From: Acidimicrobiaceae bacterium | Lineage (GTDB): Bacteria > Actinomycetota > Acidimicrobiia > Acidimicrobiales > Aldehydirespiratoraceae | Direction of reading: 5' to 3' | Assembly: GCA_009843915.1 (NCBI GenBank) | Contig: VYCM01000141.1 | Location: 31,152 to 95,151, forward strand | Length of the DNA stretch: 64,000 nucleotides | Shown: one piece after another, positions 42,901 to 52,586 of the stretch | How positions within the stretch are numbered: the first letter of the stretch is position 1 | Layout: the number at the start of each line of letters is the position of its first letter | Translations under genes and position numbers: made by a program | The notes under the pieces: generated by a model | Database searches by the model: none | Seen by the model: the letters and a program-made list of their open reading frames with translations, nothing else | Told to the model about the DNA's origin: nothing

Positions 42901-43779
42901 GTGGACAACTGGGGTCTGGAAGCGTGGCTGGACTCGTTGAGCGGCGTGGCCGAATCCACCCGGGCCGTGTACGCACGGGACGCTGCTGCGGCTGTCCAAT
43001 GGCTGGAGGATGCGGGTGTGGCCGGTCCCTCGGCGGTGGACCGGAGGACTCTGCGCCGCTATCTGGCCGATCTGGGCGTCAACCGCTACGCGGCCCGCAC
43101 GATCAGCCGCAAGGTCTCGGTGCTGCGGCGCTACTTCGACTGGGCCCGCCGCACCGGCCGTGTGGGCACCGACCCCACACTCGGGCTGGCCCCACCCAAG
43201 GGGGCGTCGAAGCTGCCGCAGGTGCTCAAGGACGACCAGATACACACGCTCATCGAGAAGCCGGCCCGAGCCGGAGACGACGACGCCCGCGATGCCCGCG
43301 ATCTGGCCATCGTCGAGCTGCTGTATGGAAGCGGCCTGCGGGTGAGCGAGCTGTGCGGCCTGCGCCATGAGGACTTGGATCTGGCCCAAGCCCAGGTTCG
43401 AGTGTGGGGCAAGGGCTCGAAACAGCGCCTCGTGCCGCTCAGTGATCCGGCCGTGGCCGCGCTGCGCGCCTGGCTACAGGATCATCGCGCTTCGTTCGTC
43501 GCCGCCGACACTCCGGACGCCCCGGTTTTCCTCAACCAGCGGGGTCGGGCCATGACGCCCCGCGACGCGCGCCGGGTGATCGACCGCCGCAGCGTGGTGC
43601 CGACCCATCCGCACGCCCTGCGCCACACGTTCGCCACCCACCTGCTCGACGGTGGCGCCGACCTGCGAGTCGTGCAGGAGCTGCTGGGCCACGCCGACAT
43701 TGCCAGCACCCAGATCTACACCCACGTCAGCCGCGAGCGCCTGCGCGAAGTGCACCGAGGCACCCACCCCCGGGCCTAG
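42901..43779 (+). CDS. xerC: Tyrosine recombinase XerC
   Basis: This ~292-residue site-specific recombinase has an N-terminal SAM-like core-binding domain and a catalytic domain with the R-K-H-R-H-Y set: Arg147 (SGLRVSEL), Lys171 (GKGSK), His238-x-x-Arg241 ([10 protein letters not shown]), His264 (LGHADI) and nucleophile Tyr273 (IYTHV). With XerD it resolves chromosome dimers at dif. It follows dprA, as in many Gram-positives, so it is housekeeping rather than a phage integrase. GTG 42880 would add seven residues. Confidence 0.93.
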   Translation: MDNWGLEAWLDSLSGVAESTRAVYARDAAAAVQWLEDAGVAGPSAVDRRTLRRYLADLGVNRYAARTISRKVSVLRRYFDWARRTGRVGTDPTLGLAPPKGASKLPQVLKDDQIHTLIEKPARAGDDDARDARDLAIVELLYGSGLRVSELCGLRHEDLDLAQAQVRVWGKGSKQRLVPLSDPAVAALRAWLQDHRASFVAADTPDAPVFLNQRGRAMTPRDARRVIDRRSVVPTHPHALRHTFATHLLDGGADLRVVQELLGHADIASTQIYTHVSRERLREVHRGTHPRA

Positions 43780-43792
43780 GTAGTTCGCGGAC

Positions 43793-43798
43793 TAGCTT
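43793..43798 (+). promoter_or_regulatory. Candidate -10 element of the first MFS-LivF operon
   Basis: TAGCTT ends 9 nt before the TTG at 43808. If real, the operon's first message is leaderless and begins with TTG. Confidence 0.4.
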
Positions 43799-43807
43799 GG
43801 GTCGCTG

Positions 43808-46156
43808 TTGACTGAACACCATCCCGAGCAAGATCCCGGAGCGGCTGAGCCTGCAGGGACCGCCGAAGACGACACTGCTGTTCTCACCGCCGCGCTGCTG
43901 TCGGAGGAATCGGCTCGCCACGACGCTCAGGCCCGCGCCGGTGAGCAGGTGCTCTTCGCCGACGACCTCCTGCCGGGGGTCGGCGACGAGGAGACGCCGC
44001 TGCGCGAGGGCCTCAAGATGGGTGGCGCCTTCACCTTCATCGTGCTGCTCGTGCTCAACAGCCTCGACGAGCTCGAGCAGGCCGCCATGGCCGTGCTGGC
44101 CCCCGACATCCGTGACACTCTCGGCGTCTCCGACGGCACGATCACCTTCATAAGTTCTGCCTCGGCTGCCTTCGTGGTGCTGGGCGCCTTCCCGATGGGC
44201 TGGCTGGCCGACCGCATCAGACGAGCACCGATCGTCGGGGTTGCCGGCGCGGTGTTCTCTGCGATGGTGTTCCTCTCGGGCTTCGCGGTGAACGCGTTCA
44301 CGCTGTTCTGCACCCGCTTCGGCGCCGGCGTCGCCAAGTCGAACACGATCCCGGTGCACAGCTCGCTGCTGGCCGACGCCTACCCCATCGGGGTGCGGGG
44401 CCGCATCGGCGGGCTCACCCAGTCCACCGGCCGGGCCGTGGCCGCCATCAGTCCGATCGCGGTGGGCACCGTGGCGTGGGTCGCCGGCGGTGACGAGGGC
44501 TGGCGGTGGGCGTTCTTCCTGTTGGGCCTGCCGGTGGCGGTGTTCGCGGTGGCCGCCTTCCGGATCCCCGAACCGACCCGGGGCCAGTGGGAGAAGACGA
44601 GTGTCCTCAGCCAGGTGATCGCCGACCCCGACCCCGCTCCCATCTCGGTGGAGGCTGCCTTCGCCCGGCTGCTGAGGATCCAGACGGTCAGAGCGGTGCT
44701 GTTCGCGTTCGTCGCTCTGGGTTTCGTGCTGTTCACGATTCCCGTTCAGTCCAACCTGTTCCTGGAGGACGAGTTCGGTCTCGGCACGTTCGGGCGGGGG
44801 GTGGCCACCTCGGTCGCCGGCTTCGCCGCGGCCGCGGTGCTGCCGATGGTGGGGCTGCGGTTCGATCGGCTGTACCGCCGCGACCCGTCTCTGGCTCTGC
44901 GGCTGATCGGGGGACTGCTGCTGCCGACCTCGGTCCTGGTGCCGCTGCAGTTCGCCATGCCCAACGAGCACCTGTTCGTGGCGGTGGACGTGCCCCGCAC
45001 CGTGCTGTCGGCAGCCGCCTTCGCCATGGTCGCTCCGGTGGTGTGGTCGATCGTGCCCTACCGGTTGCGAGGCCTGGGCTCAGCGTTGATCACCCTGTTC
45101 ATCTTCCTGTTCGGCGCAGTGGGCGGATCACTGGTCGCGGCGTTCCTCGTCGACTCCTACGGCGTGCAGACCGCGGTGACCGTGCTGGCCCTCCCGGCGG
45201 TGTCCATCGGCTCGATCTTCTTGATCCGGGGCTCGCGGTCGATCAAGCACGACCTGTCGATGGTGGTTGCCGAACTCGAGGAGGAGCTGGCCGAGCACGA
45301 CCGCAGGCGCCTCGACCCGGAGTCCACTCCGGCGCTGCAAGCCAGGAGCATCGACTTCAGCTACGGCGCGGTGCAGGTGCTCTTCGACGTCTCCTTCGAG
45401 GTGGGTCAGGGCAGGACGCTGGCCCTGCTCGGCGCCAACGGCGCAGGCAAGTCGACCGCGCTGAGCGTGGTCACCGGACTGTTGACGCCCGAGCGGGGCG
45501 AGATCCGCATGCACGGGCGCTCGATCACGTACACGACGCCGGAGCGGCGCTCCGCCATGGGTGTGCAGATGCTGCCCGGCGGGCGGGGGGTGTTCCGTGA
45601 TCTGAGCATCGAGGACAACCTCCGCATCGGCGCCTACAAGTTCCGGCGGGACTCCGCCGACGTGCAACGGCGCATCGATCGGGTGGTCGAGATGTTCGAA
45701 CAACTCGACGGCCGCCTTGGCGAGCGAGCCGGCGACCTCTCCGGTGGGCAGCAGCAGATGCTGGCGCTGGCTCGGGTAATGATGCACGACCCCGAGATAC
45801 TCATCATCGACGAGATGAGCCTCGGACTGGCCCCCACCATCGTCCAAGACCTCGTGGCCGGACTCCAGCGGCTGCGTGAGGCTGGGCAGACGATGATCAT
45901 CGTGGAGCAGTCGCTCAACCTGGCGCTGTCGCTCGCCGACGACACAGTGTTCCTCGAGAAGGGCGAGGTGCGTTACTCCGGTCCGGCACGGGACGTAATC
46001 GAGCGGCCCGAGCTGATGCACGCAGTGCTATTCGGCGCCGGTGCCGACCCGGCGCCGGGTGTTGCCGGTGACGCCGGCACCGACAGCACAGGCTCCGCCG
46101 ACGGCGCCGGGACCGATAGCACCGGATCGGCCTCCGACTCGGGCAACGGAAACTGA
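43808..46156 (+). CDS. MFS permease fused to LivF-type ABC ATPase (copy 1)
   Basis: The 782-residue protein has an ~70-residue acidic cytosolic start ('DDLLPGVGDEETPLREGLK'), an MFS-like membrane region of about 12 helices (about 71-505; motif-A-like 'GWLADRIRRAPIVG'), a short charged helix, and a complete LivF-like ATPase (about 520-760): Walker A GANGAGKS (542-549), signature LSGGQQQ (644-650), Walker B ILIIDE. The tail is Gly/Asp/Ser-rich. LivF normally is a free 230-aa subunit of branched-chain amino-acid importers. The next gene supplies LivH, LivM and LivG in one chain, so the pair would make a full ABC importer with an extra MFS module. Start TTG 43808. Confidence 0.88.
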   Translation: MTEHHPEQDPGAAEPAGTAEDDTAVLTAALLSEESARHDAQARAGEQVLFADDLLPGVGDEETPLREGLKMGGAFTFIVLLVLNSLDELEQAAMAVLAPDIRDTLGVSDGTITFISSASAAFVVLGAFPMGWLADRIRRAPIVGVAGAVFSAMVFLSGFAVNAFTLFCTRFGAGVAKSNTIPVHSSLLADAYPIGVRGRIGGLTQSTGRAVAAISPIAVGTVAWVAGGDEGWRWAFFLLGLPVAVFAVAAFRIPEPTRGQWEKTSVLSQVIADPDPAPISVEAAFARLLRIQTVRAVLFAFVALGFVLFTIPVQSNLFLEDEFGLGTFGRGVATSVAGFAAAAVLPMVGLRFDRLYRRDPSLALRLIGGLLLPTSVLVPLQFAMPNEHLFVAVDVPRTVLSAAAFAMVAPVVWSIVPYRLRGLGSALITLFIFLFGAVGGSLVAAFLVDSYGVQTAVTVLALPAVSIGSIFLIRGSRSIKHDLSMVVAELEEELAEHDRRRLDPESTPALQARSIDFSYGAVQVLFDVSFEVGQGRTLALLGANGAGKSTALSVVTGLLTPERGEIRMHGRSITYTTPERRSAMGVQMLPGGRGVFRDLSIEDNLRIGAYKFRRDSADVQRRIDRVVEMFEQLDGRLGERAGDLSGGQQQMLALARVMMHDPEILIIDEMSLGLAPTIVQDLVAGLQRLREAGQTMIIVEQSLNLALSLADDTVFLEKGEVRYSGPARDVIERPELMHAVLFGAGADPAPGVAGDAGTDSTGSADGAGTDSTGSASDSGNGN

Positions 46157-46162
46157 GCCGCC

Positions 46163-48982
46163 GTGGTCCTGGCAACCTGGATCACACAGCAGCTCGTGTT
46201 CAACGGAGCGGTCACTGGCCTGGTCATCGGCATGCTCGCCATGGGCATCGTGCTCATCTACCGCTCCACCCGGGTGATCAACTTCGCGGTGGGGAACCTG
46301 GGCCTGCCCGCGGCCGGCTTGTTCGCCCTGATGCAGATCGACTGGGGCTTCCCCTTCTGGATCGGTCTGGCCACCGCCTTGCTGATCGGCACGCTGGCCG
46401 GCGCGCTGGTGGAACTGACCGTGGTTCGCCGCCTGTTCAGCCGTCCCCGGGTGATACTGCTGGTGGCCACCGTGGGCGTGGCCCAGCTGATGCGGGCAGT
46501 GATCGCCGCGTTCCCCGATATCACTGACACTACGCAGCGCTATCCGGTAGCGGCCCGCACCGTTTGGGAGAACGCGCCGTTCGGCCTGCGCATCGCCGCT
46601 CCCCAGGTGGCGATCATCGTGGTGGTGCCCATTGTTGCCGTCGCTCTGGGCTGGATGCTGAACCGAACGACCTTCGGGCGTGCAGTTGCCGCGTCGGCTG
46701 GCAACCCCGAATTGGCCCGCTTGTCGGGCGTGAACCCGAAGGTGGTGTCCACGTTCGTGTGGACGGTAGCCGGCCTGCTGTCGTCTCTGTCGATCATCTT
46801 GCTGAGCGGCCAGTCGGGGGCGGTGACCGGCCTGGCGAACCTGGGACCGCTCACCTTGGCCCGAGCGCTGGCCGCGGCCGCCATAGCGGGAATGAGGTCG
46901 TTTCCCAGAGCAGTCGTGGCGGGGCTGGCCATCGGCGTGACCGAGTCGGTGGTGAGATTCAACTACCTGTCCGAGGCGGGTCTGATCGACTTCCTGCTGT
47001 TCTGCGCGGTGCTGGTGGCGGTCTACGTGCAGAGCCGTGGCAGCCCCGAGGAGGCGATCCTGGCTTTCGTTCCGCGCATCCGGCCGGTGCCGGCGCGCCT
47101 TGAACGCCTGCGATGGGTCCGGGCCCTGCCCCGGATCACGCTCGCCGCCGCCCTGGCCTTCGCCATCGTCCTGCCACTGATCGTGACGCTGCCGTCCAGG
47201 CACCTGCTGTACGCGACGGTTCTGGGCTTCGCCATCTGCGCCATGTCGGTCACGGTGATCACGGGATGGTCGGGCCAGTTGTCGCTGTCGCAGATGGCCT
47301 TCGCGGGCATCGGAGCGCTGTCGGGGGCGGCGTTCAGCCGGGGCCTCGAGCTCGATATCGGCTGGCGCAGCTTCCGCTTGATCGATCTTGAGGCCGCCGG
47401 AGTGCCCTTCGTGGTGTCGATCCTGCTGGCGACCCTGTTCACCGCCCTGGCGGCCTTGATCATCGGCGCTGGAGCGTTGCGGGTTCGCGGCCTGATGCTG
47501 GCGGTGAGCACGTTCGCGTTCTCGATCGCATCGACCCAGTACCTGTTCCGCCGACCGTTCTTCACCGGCGGGAGCAGTTCGAGCGTTCCCTACAACAGGG
47601 GCACGCTGTTCGGCGTCGATCTCTCGTCCCAGCGGTCGTACTACTACTTCACGCTGGGCGGCTTCGTGATCGCCTATGCCGTGGTGTCGAGGCTGCGGCG
47701 CAGCGGCATCGGCCGCTCCACCATCGCAGTGCGTGACAACGCGGCCGGTGCCTCCGCCTACACCGTGAGCCCCACTAGGGCGAAGCTCACCGCGTTCGGT
47801 CTGGCCGGGGGGCTCGCCGGCTTCGGGGGCGCGCTGCTGGGCGGCTTGGTGCAGAACATCCGCTTCTCGCAGGTGCTGTTCCAGGTCGAGGACTCGCTGC
47901 GGGTTGTCGGCATGGCCGTGATCGGCGGACTGGGCTCGGTCACCGGCGCGGTGCTGGGCGCGGTGTGGGTCGAGGGAATGCCGGCCTTCTTCGGCGACAA
48001 CGATCTGGTGCCGCTGTTCACGTCGAGCATCGGGCTGCTGGTCATCATCATGTACCTGCCCGGCGGCTTCATCCAGGTGGTCTACGCAGCCCGGGACGGC
48101 CTGCTGAGCTGGCTCGCATCCCGGCTGTCGACCGAAGATGTTCCTCGTGTCGCCCCGGCCTCGCCGGCTAGCCTGAGCCGCCGGGACCCGGCCGGCGGTG
48201 ATGTCCCCGAAGTTGTGCTGCGGGCCGAGAACGTGTCGGTGCGTTTCGGCGGCAATCAAGCCGTGTCGCAGGTCAGCATCGAGGTGCGCCGCGATGAGAT
48301 CGTCGGCCTGATCGGTACGAACGGCGCCGGCAAGACCACCCTGATGAACGCGGTCGGCGGGATGGTCAGATGCGAGGGCCGCGTAGAGCTGATGGGGCGG
48401 GACCTGACTGGCGTGTCGGCCGCCCGCCGAGCCAGGGCCGGTCTGGGTCGGACGTTCCAGGGGGCCACGCTGTTCCCCGAGCTAACCGTGCGTGAGACGG
48501 TAATGGTGGCGCTGGAGGCCAGGGGCCGCACGCCGTTCATTTCAACTGCGCTGCACCTGCCCCACACTCTGGTCAACGAGAGACGCCGCCGCGCCGAGGC
48601 TGACGAACTGATCGACTGGTTCGGCCTGGGTGCCTACGCCGACCACTACGTGTCGGACCTGTCCACCGGCTCCCGGCGCATCGTCGAGCTGGCCGGCTTG
48701 CTGGCGCTCGACGCCCGGGTGTTGTGCCTGGACGAGCCCACCGCCGGCGTCGCCCAGCGCGAGACCGAGGCGTTTGCCCCCCTTGTCCGCAGGATCCGCA
48801 GCGAGCTGGGTGCCGGAATCCTGCTGATCGAGCACGACATGACGGTGATAATGGGAGTCAGCGATCGGGTGTATTGCCTGGAGTCCGGGTCGGTGATCTC
48901 GGCGGGTACTCCCGACGAGGTCAGGAACGACCCGCTGGTCGTCGCCAGCTATCTAGGCACCGCTAGCGAGTCCGCGGGCTAG
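46163..48982 (+). CDS. LivH-LivM-LivG fusion protein (copy 1)
   Basis: A 939-residue fusion: LivH-type permease (about 1-305; 'IVLIYRSTRVINFAVGN'), LivM-type permease (about 325-640; 'VITGWSGQLSLSQMAFAGIG', 'GIGRSTIAVRDN') and LivG-type ATPase (about 685-939) with Walker A GTNGAGKT (718-725) and Walker B 'VLCLDEPTAGV'. The ATPase signature reads LSTGS instead of LSGGQ. It should form the pore and half of the ATPase pair, with the upstream MFS-LivF giving the other ATPase. GTG 46163 lies six bases after the upstream stop. Likely substrate: amino acids, amides or short-chain solutes of the HAAT family. Confidence 0.9.
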   Translation: MVLATWITQQLVFNGAVTGLVIGMLAMGIVLIYRSTRVINFAVGNLGLPAAGLFALMQIDWGFPFWIGLATALLIGTLAGALVELTVVRRLFSRPRVILLVATVGVAQLMRAVIAAFPDITDTTQRYPVAARTVWENAPFGLRIAAPQVAIIVVVPIVAVALGWMLNRTTFGRAVAASAGNPELARLSGVNPKVVSTFVWTVAGLLSSLSIILLSGQSGAVTGLANLGPLTLARALAAAAIAGMRSFPRAVVAGLAIGVTESVVRFNYLSEAGLIDFLLFCAVLVAVYVQSRGSPEEAILAFVPRIRPVPARLERLRWVRALPRITLAAALAFAIVLPLIVTLPSRHLLYATVLGFAICAMSVTVITGWSGQLSLSQMAFAGIGALSGAAFSRGLELDIGWRSFRLIDLEAAGVPFVVSILLATLFTALAALIIGAGALRVRGLMLAVSTFAFSIASTQYLFRRPFFTGGSSSSVPYNRGTLFGVDLSSQRSYYYFTLGGFVIAYAVVSRLRRSGIGRSTIAVRDNAAGASAYTVSPTRAKLTAFGLAGGLAGFGGALLGGLVQNIRFSQVLFQVEDSLRVVGMAVIGGLGSVTGAVLGAVWVEGMPAFFGDNDLVPLFTSSIGLLVIIMYLPGGFIQVVYAARDGLLSWLASRLSTEDVPRVAPASPASLSRRDPAGGDVPEVVLRAENVSVRFGGNQAVSQVSIEVRRDEIVGLIGTNGAGKTTLMNAVGGMVRCEGRVELMGRDLTGVSAARRARAGLGRTFQGATLFPELTVRETVMVALEARGRTPFISTALHLPHTLVNERRRRAEADELIDWFGLGAYADHYVSDLSTGSRRIVELAGLLALDARVLCLDEPTAGVAQRETEAFAPLVRRIRSELGAGILLIEHDMTVIMGVSDRVYCLESGSVISAGTPDEVRNDPLVVASYLGTASESAG

Positions 48983-49004
48983 CCGAGCCGCTTCGGCGAG
49001 TCGG

Positions 49005-49010
49005 TATACT
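49005..49010 (+). promoter_or_regulatory. Candidate -10 element of the first binding-protein gene
   Basis: TATACT, a near-perfect -10, lies about 78 nt before ATG 49088. It would allow the binding protein to be made in excess over the membrane parts, as is common for ABC importers. Confidence 0.5.
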
Positions 49011-49087
49011 GCGCCGCCCGTCGGAGGCAGTCTGTGTCGGCGAATCCCCGCCACTGGACCGAGAAACACTGAAGGAGCACGGTGTCA

Positions 49088-50710
49088 ATGATTCACAAGC
49101 GGACACAGAGCACACTGCGGGCGCGAGCGGCGGTCTTGGTTGCCGCGCTGGCACTGGTAGCCGCGGCTTGCGGTGGCGGCGACGAAGCAGACGACGAGGT
49201 GTCGACACCGGACACCAGTGGTGCCAGCACCGAGGTCGACAGTTCCAGCAGCGACAGTTCCAGCTCTGACAGCTCCAGTAGCGACAGCGCCAGCACCGAC
49301 AGCCCAGCCGAAGAGACGGCCACGACGTCTGACAGCGATCCCGAACCCACCGAGTCAGTGTCCGAGCCGGCCGAGTCCGACAGTGCAGCCGACCAGCCGA
49401 CCGACGAGGCCGTCGAAGAGACCACCGTCGAAGAGCCCTCCGAGGAAGCCGCGGCACCGTTGGGGTGGAGCGGCCTAGCGCCGAACATGGCAGCCGATGC
49501 ACCTCTCACTGCGTCGTGGAGGGGCGTGACGCCCGACACGATCACAATCGGCGTCTCGATGCTCAACTTCGACCTCTTGCAGGAGATGGGGCTCACGGCA
49601 GCAGGCTGGGGCGACCAGCAGGGCGTCTTCCAGGCCTTGGTCGACGACCTGAACGCCAACGGCGGGATCCTGGGCCGCAACGTCGTGGCCGTCTACGACG
49701 TCTACAGCCCCATCGACGCCGCCGACGCGGAACGGGCGTGCACCGTTCTCACCCAGGACAACGAGGTGTTCGCGGCTGTGCTCGGATTCGTCGGTCCGCT
49801 GGCCGGCACCGCTGACCCCTGTTTCGCCGGGACCAACAACACCCCGCTCGTGGGTGGTGAGCAGACCCCCGACGAGCTGGCCCAGGCCACGGCTCCGTGG
49901 TTCAACGTGGAGCCCAGCACCGACGATCACACGTCCAACCTCCTCGACCTGCTGGTCCAGACCGGCAGAGCCGACGGGGCCAGGGTGTTCGTCGTGTCGC
50001 ACCAGGCCTCAACAGGCGACGAGCCTTTGGTGCTCGAGGGGCTCGCTGCGCGCGGGATCGAGGTCGTGGGCAAGGCTGTCCTTGACGCCAACGACGGTGA
50101 CACCGCTGCTCAGGACCAGTTGATGCAGGTCATTTCCGAACGGATCAGGGCCGATGGGGCCGACACCGTGATGATCAATGGCAACCCGGCGGCCACCATC
50201 CGGGGTCTTGGCTTGAACGGGATGCTCGATGCGGTGACCATCTGGAGCAACAACGCGGCCGGGCTCAACAATCTCGGAGAGACCTTCGACCACGAGTGGG
50301 CTCGGGGCGCCATCGCCTCCGACGGCCCCTCCGAACTCGACATCTGGAACGACGACGTGTTCCAGGACTGCGTGCGGGTGGTCAACGACGCCGGCATCGG
50401 GGCCGACCTGCGGCCCACCGCGGAACTGGCCGACGACGACGAGAACTGGTTCAACCCGGTCCGCCGCTACTGCGGCCATCTGTCGCTGTTCGCGCAGATC
50501 GCGGCCGCGGCCGGTCCAGACCTCACGCCGGAGACATTCGAGCAGGCGGCCTACACGCTGACCGACTTCGTTCTGCCGGGTGCTCCAGCGAACTCGCTGT
50601 CCCCCACCAAGCTCGGCGCCCGCGACCTGTACCGGCTCACGACCTTCGATCCCGACGTCGGCAACGGCGAGAACGTGCCGCTGACCGAACTCATCGACAT
50701 CGTCCCCTGA
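49088..50710 (+). CDS. HAAT-type ABC substrate-binding lipoprotein (copy 1)
   Basis: A 540-residue lipoprotein: signal peptide with lipobox VAAAC (Cys28), a ~90-residue low-complexity Ser/Asp/Glu linker (SSSSDSSSSDSSSSD-like), then a Peripla_BP_6/LivK-type domain from 'DTITIGVSMLNFDLLQEMG' onward. The linker is much longer than usual and would hold the domain away from the membrane. It probably feeds the LivHMG fusion upstream. ATG 49088 is preferred over GTG 49082 because GGAG at 49074 is then 10 nt away. The gene ends at a hairpin shared with the convergent binding-protein gene. Confidence 0.85.
   Translation: MIHKRTQSTLRARAAVLVAALALVAAACGGGDEADDEVSTPDTSGASTEVDSSSSDSSSSDSSSSDSASTDSPAEETATTSDSDPEPTESVSEPAESDSAADQPTDEAVEETTVEEPSEEAAAPLGWSGLAPNMAADAPLTASWRGVTPDTITIGVSMLNFDLLQEMGLTAAGWGDQQGVFQALVDDLNANGGILGRNVVAVYDVYSPIDAADAERACTVLTQDNEVFAAVLGFVGPLAGTADPCFAGTNNTPLVGGEQTPDELAQATAPWFNVEPSTDDHTSNLLDLLVQTGRADGARVFVVSHQASTGDEPLVLEGLAARGIEVVGKAVLDANDGDTAAQDQLMQVISERIRADGADTVMINGNPAATIRGLGLNGMLDAVTIWSNNAAGLNNLGETFDHEWARGAIASDGPSELDIWNDDVFQDCVRVVNDAGIGADLRPTAELADDDENWFNPVRRYCGHLSLFAQIAAAAGPDLTPETFEQAAYTLTDFVLPGAPANSLSPTKLGARDLYRLTTFDPDVGNGENVPLTELIDIVP
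49240..49310 (+). repeat. Short Ser/Asp-coding tandem repeat in the binding-protein linker
   Basis: Blocks reading GACAGTTCCAGC-like repeat several times and encode an SSSSD pattern. Slippage could change the linker length. Confidence 0.6.
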
Positions 50711-50722
50711 GCCAGCCCTGAT

Positions 50723-50744
50723 CGTTCACGGGTATCCGTGAGCG
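50723..50744. terminator. Bidirectional hairpin between convergent binding-protein genes
   Basis: CGTTCACGG (50723-50731), loop GTAT, CCGTGAGCG (50736-50744): a 9-bp stem with one G-U. It lies between two convergent stops, so it probably ends both transcripts. No U-tract is present. Confidence 0.5.
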
Positions 50745-50776
50745 TCGGGGCCGGTGGTTTAGGCCATCGCTAGCGG

Positions 50777-52429
50777 CTAGCGGCCCGGCGCGGCGCGGTA
50801 GTCATCGATGGGGACGATGCAGATGTTCTCTGCTCCGAACGGACTGGGCAGGGTGCACGGATACTCGAAGCGCAGAGTGTGGATGGCGTTGGGAGCCTGC
50901 GTCTTGCCCGGCCGTATTGTGAACGGCAGCATCTCGTTGGAGTCGATCGGGCCCATATTGGCCAGCGCCGCGTAGATGTCGGCCCGCGTCGGGTTGTCGC
51001 CCGCCGCATAGATGGCCCGCAGGGCCGTGCGCATGATGTTGCACACCGTGGTCACCATCCCGTAGGCAGATGAGCCTGAGCCGTCCATCCGATCGGCGTT
51101 CTCGTGGTTGGCTCCCGATGGATTGTTGGCCCCGTAGGTGTCGTTGCACATCTCGTTGAACGGTCGCGGCTCGTAGTCCTCGAGCCGGTAGGCGCCCGTG
51201 TCGGCGTCGTCGATGATCAGTGCGCCGTTGTAGAGGTTGCCCGCGGCCTCGCCGCCGAAGGCCACGACCTTGGACGACACCAGCTCGCCCGCGTGGGCGT
51301 TGAAGTCCGAGGCGTAGAACTGTACGTCGCCGGGCTCGAATCCCTGGTTGGCCATCTCGACGATGTAGCCCGGGGTCGACACAACGTTGAGGACGTTGAA
51401 GAAGACGTCGATGCCCGCACTCCGCATCCGCTGCACGGACTCGACCACACCCTCAAGGCAGAAGGTGCCGCCGGCGCAGCCGATCACGTCGAAGACGGCG
51501 ACATCGATACCCCTGGAGTTCAGGGTGTCGACCAGCCCCGCCTCCACCGCCTCGTACTGGCCCGGCGTGTCGGGCGCGGCGACCCCGATCGTCCTGCCGT
51601 CGAGTTGGCCGCGGTCGGCCAGGTCGGCCGCCAGCCAGCGCAGACTCTCCTCCAGGGTCGGCGACAGCGAGATGAGACGGTCCCCGCCCCGGCTCATGAA
51701 CTCCTCGCTCTGCCCCTGAGTCGAGATGAAAGCGGTCTCGTTCTCCTCGACGATGCACAGGTTGGCCGAACCCTGGAATCCGCTGGAGTTGAGCAGGATC
51801 ACGCCGTCGTAGTCCTCGATGGCCTGGATGCAGGCCGCGTTGCGGTCTTCGTCCACTGTCGCGCCGAGAACCTCCAGTTCGATGGTGTGCATCTCGATCA
51901 TGCGGCCTCGCACGCCCCCGCACTGCTCGTTGACCACCGCAGTGAACGTGTCGTACATCTCGGCCACGTTGCCCACCGGGACTGCGAAGCCCATGGCCGC
52001 GAAGTCCTCCAGCTTCGACCGCAGGTGCACGAGCGAGATCGAGTCCGCCTCTATGCCCTTGTCGGTGGCTATCCGGTCGGGCGCCGGGTCGTGGGTGTGG
52101 CAGAAGGCGTCGAGCTGGGTGAAGGGGTTGTCGCCGCGGTCGTACGTGGCCTGGAACTCGTCGAATATCCCGTCCCGGGGATCGTCGAAGATGTTCGGTG
52201 GCGGACCCTCGGGCTCTTCGTCGGGTTCGGGGGCGGCTGCTTCTGTTTCGGGCTCTTCGTCGGGCTGGGTCGCGTCCGGCTCGGCGGTCTCCGGCTCCGC
52301 TTCGGGTGCCTGTGTGGTCGGCGCCGCTGCGCCGTCGTCACCGGATTCCGTCACCTCGCCGCCGCAGGCTGCGGCCACAAGTGCGGTACAGGCAACGAAG
52401 GCGAGCGCAAGGCGAAGGTTTCTGGTCAT
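50777..52429 (-). CDS. HAAT-type ABC substrate-binding lipoprotein (copy 2)
   Basis: A 550-residue lipoprotein with lipobox VAAAC (Cys22), an acidic Pro/Glu-rich linker and a type-1 periplasmic-binding-protein fold. The domain includes 'FAVPVGNVAEMYDTFTAVVN', 'IEDYDGVILLNSSGFQGS' and 'GRTIGVAAPDTPGQYEAVEA'. Several extra cysteine pairs suggest disulfides. It diverges from the second MFS-LivF gene and differs clearly in sequence from copy 1, so the two importers probably take different substrates. ATG 52429 is preceded by GGAGGA with an 11-nt spacing; the longer frame from GTG 52456 lacks that site. Confidence 0.82.
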   Translation of the reverse strand: MTRNLRLALAFVACTALVAAACGGEVTESGDDGAAAPTTQAPEAEPETAEPDATQPDEEPETEAAAPEPDEEPEGPPPNIFDDPRDGIFDEFQATYDRGDNPFTQLDAFCHTHDPAPDRIATDKGIEADSISLVHLRSKLEDFAAMGFAVPVGNVAEMYDTFTAVVNEQCGGVRGRMIEMHTIELEVLGATVDEDRNAACIQAIEDYDGVILLNSSGFQGSANLCIVEENETAFISTQGQSEEFMSRGGDRLISLSPTLEESLRWLAADLADRGQLDGRTIGVAAPDTPGQYEAVEAGLVDTLNSRGIDVAVFDVIGCAGGTFCLEGVVESVQRMRSAGIDVFFNVLNVVSTPGYIVEMANQGFEPGDVQFYASDFNAHAGELVSSKVVAFGGEAAGNLYNGALIIDDADTGAYRLEDYEPRPFNEMCNDTYGANNPSGANHENADRMDGSGSSAYGMVTTVCNIMRTALRAIYAAGDNPTRADIYAALANMGPIDSNEMLPFTIRPGKTQAPNAIHTLRFEYPCTLPSPFGAENICIVPIDDYRAAPGR

Positions 52430-52586
52430 GGGCCTATCCGTCCTCCAAGTCGACACCGGGATCGGGTCCGAGAGCCAGAGTCTCTACCACTCCGATAATG
52501 CGCACAAGTCGAATGCGTCGCGTGATCGTGGACCGTCCCGTCCCCTGCGTGGTTGGCGCCATGGCCTCCCGCTATCCCGCCGCGAC

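Noticed and set aside
42901..43779. Phage or element integrase
   Set aside because: The recombinase sits in the conserved dprA-xerC order, with no att repeats, tRNA or phage genes nearby.
46028..48259. 743-codon open frame on the minus strand
   Set aside because: It lies entirely opposite the LivHMG fusion, is rich in Arg, Gln and Gly and has no recognisable domain; it is a third-position effect of high-GC codon use.
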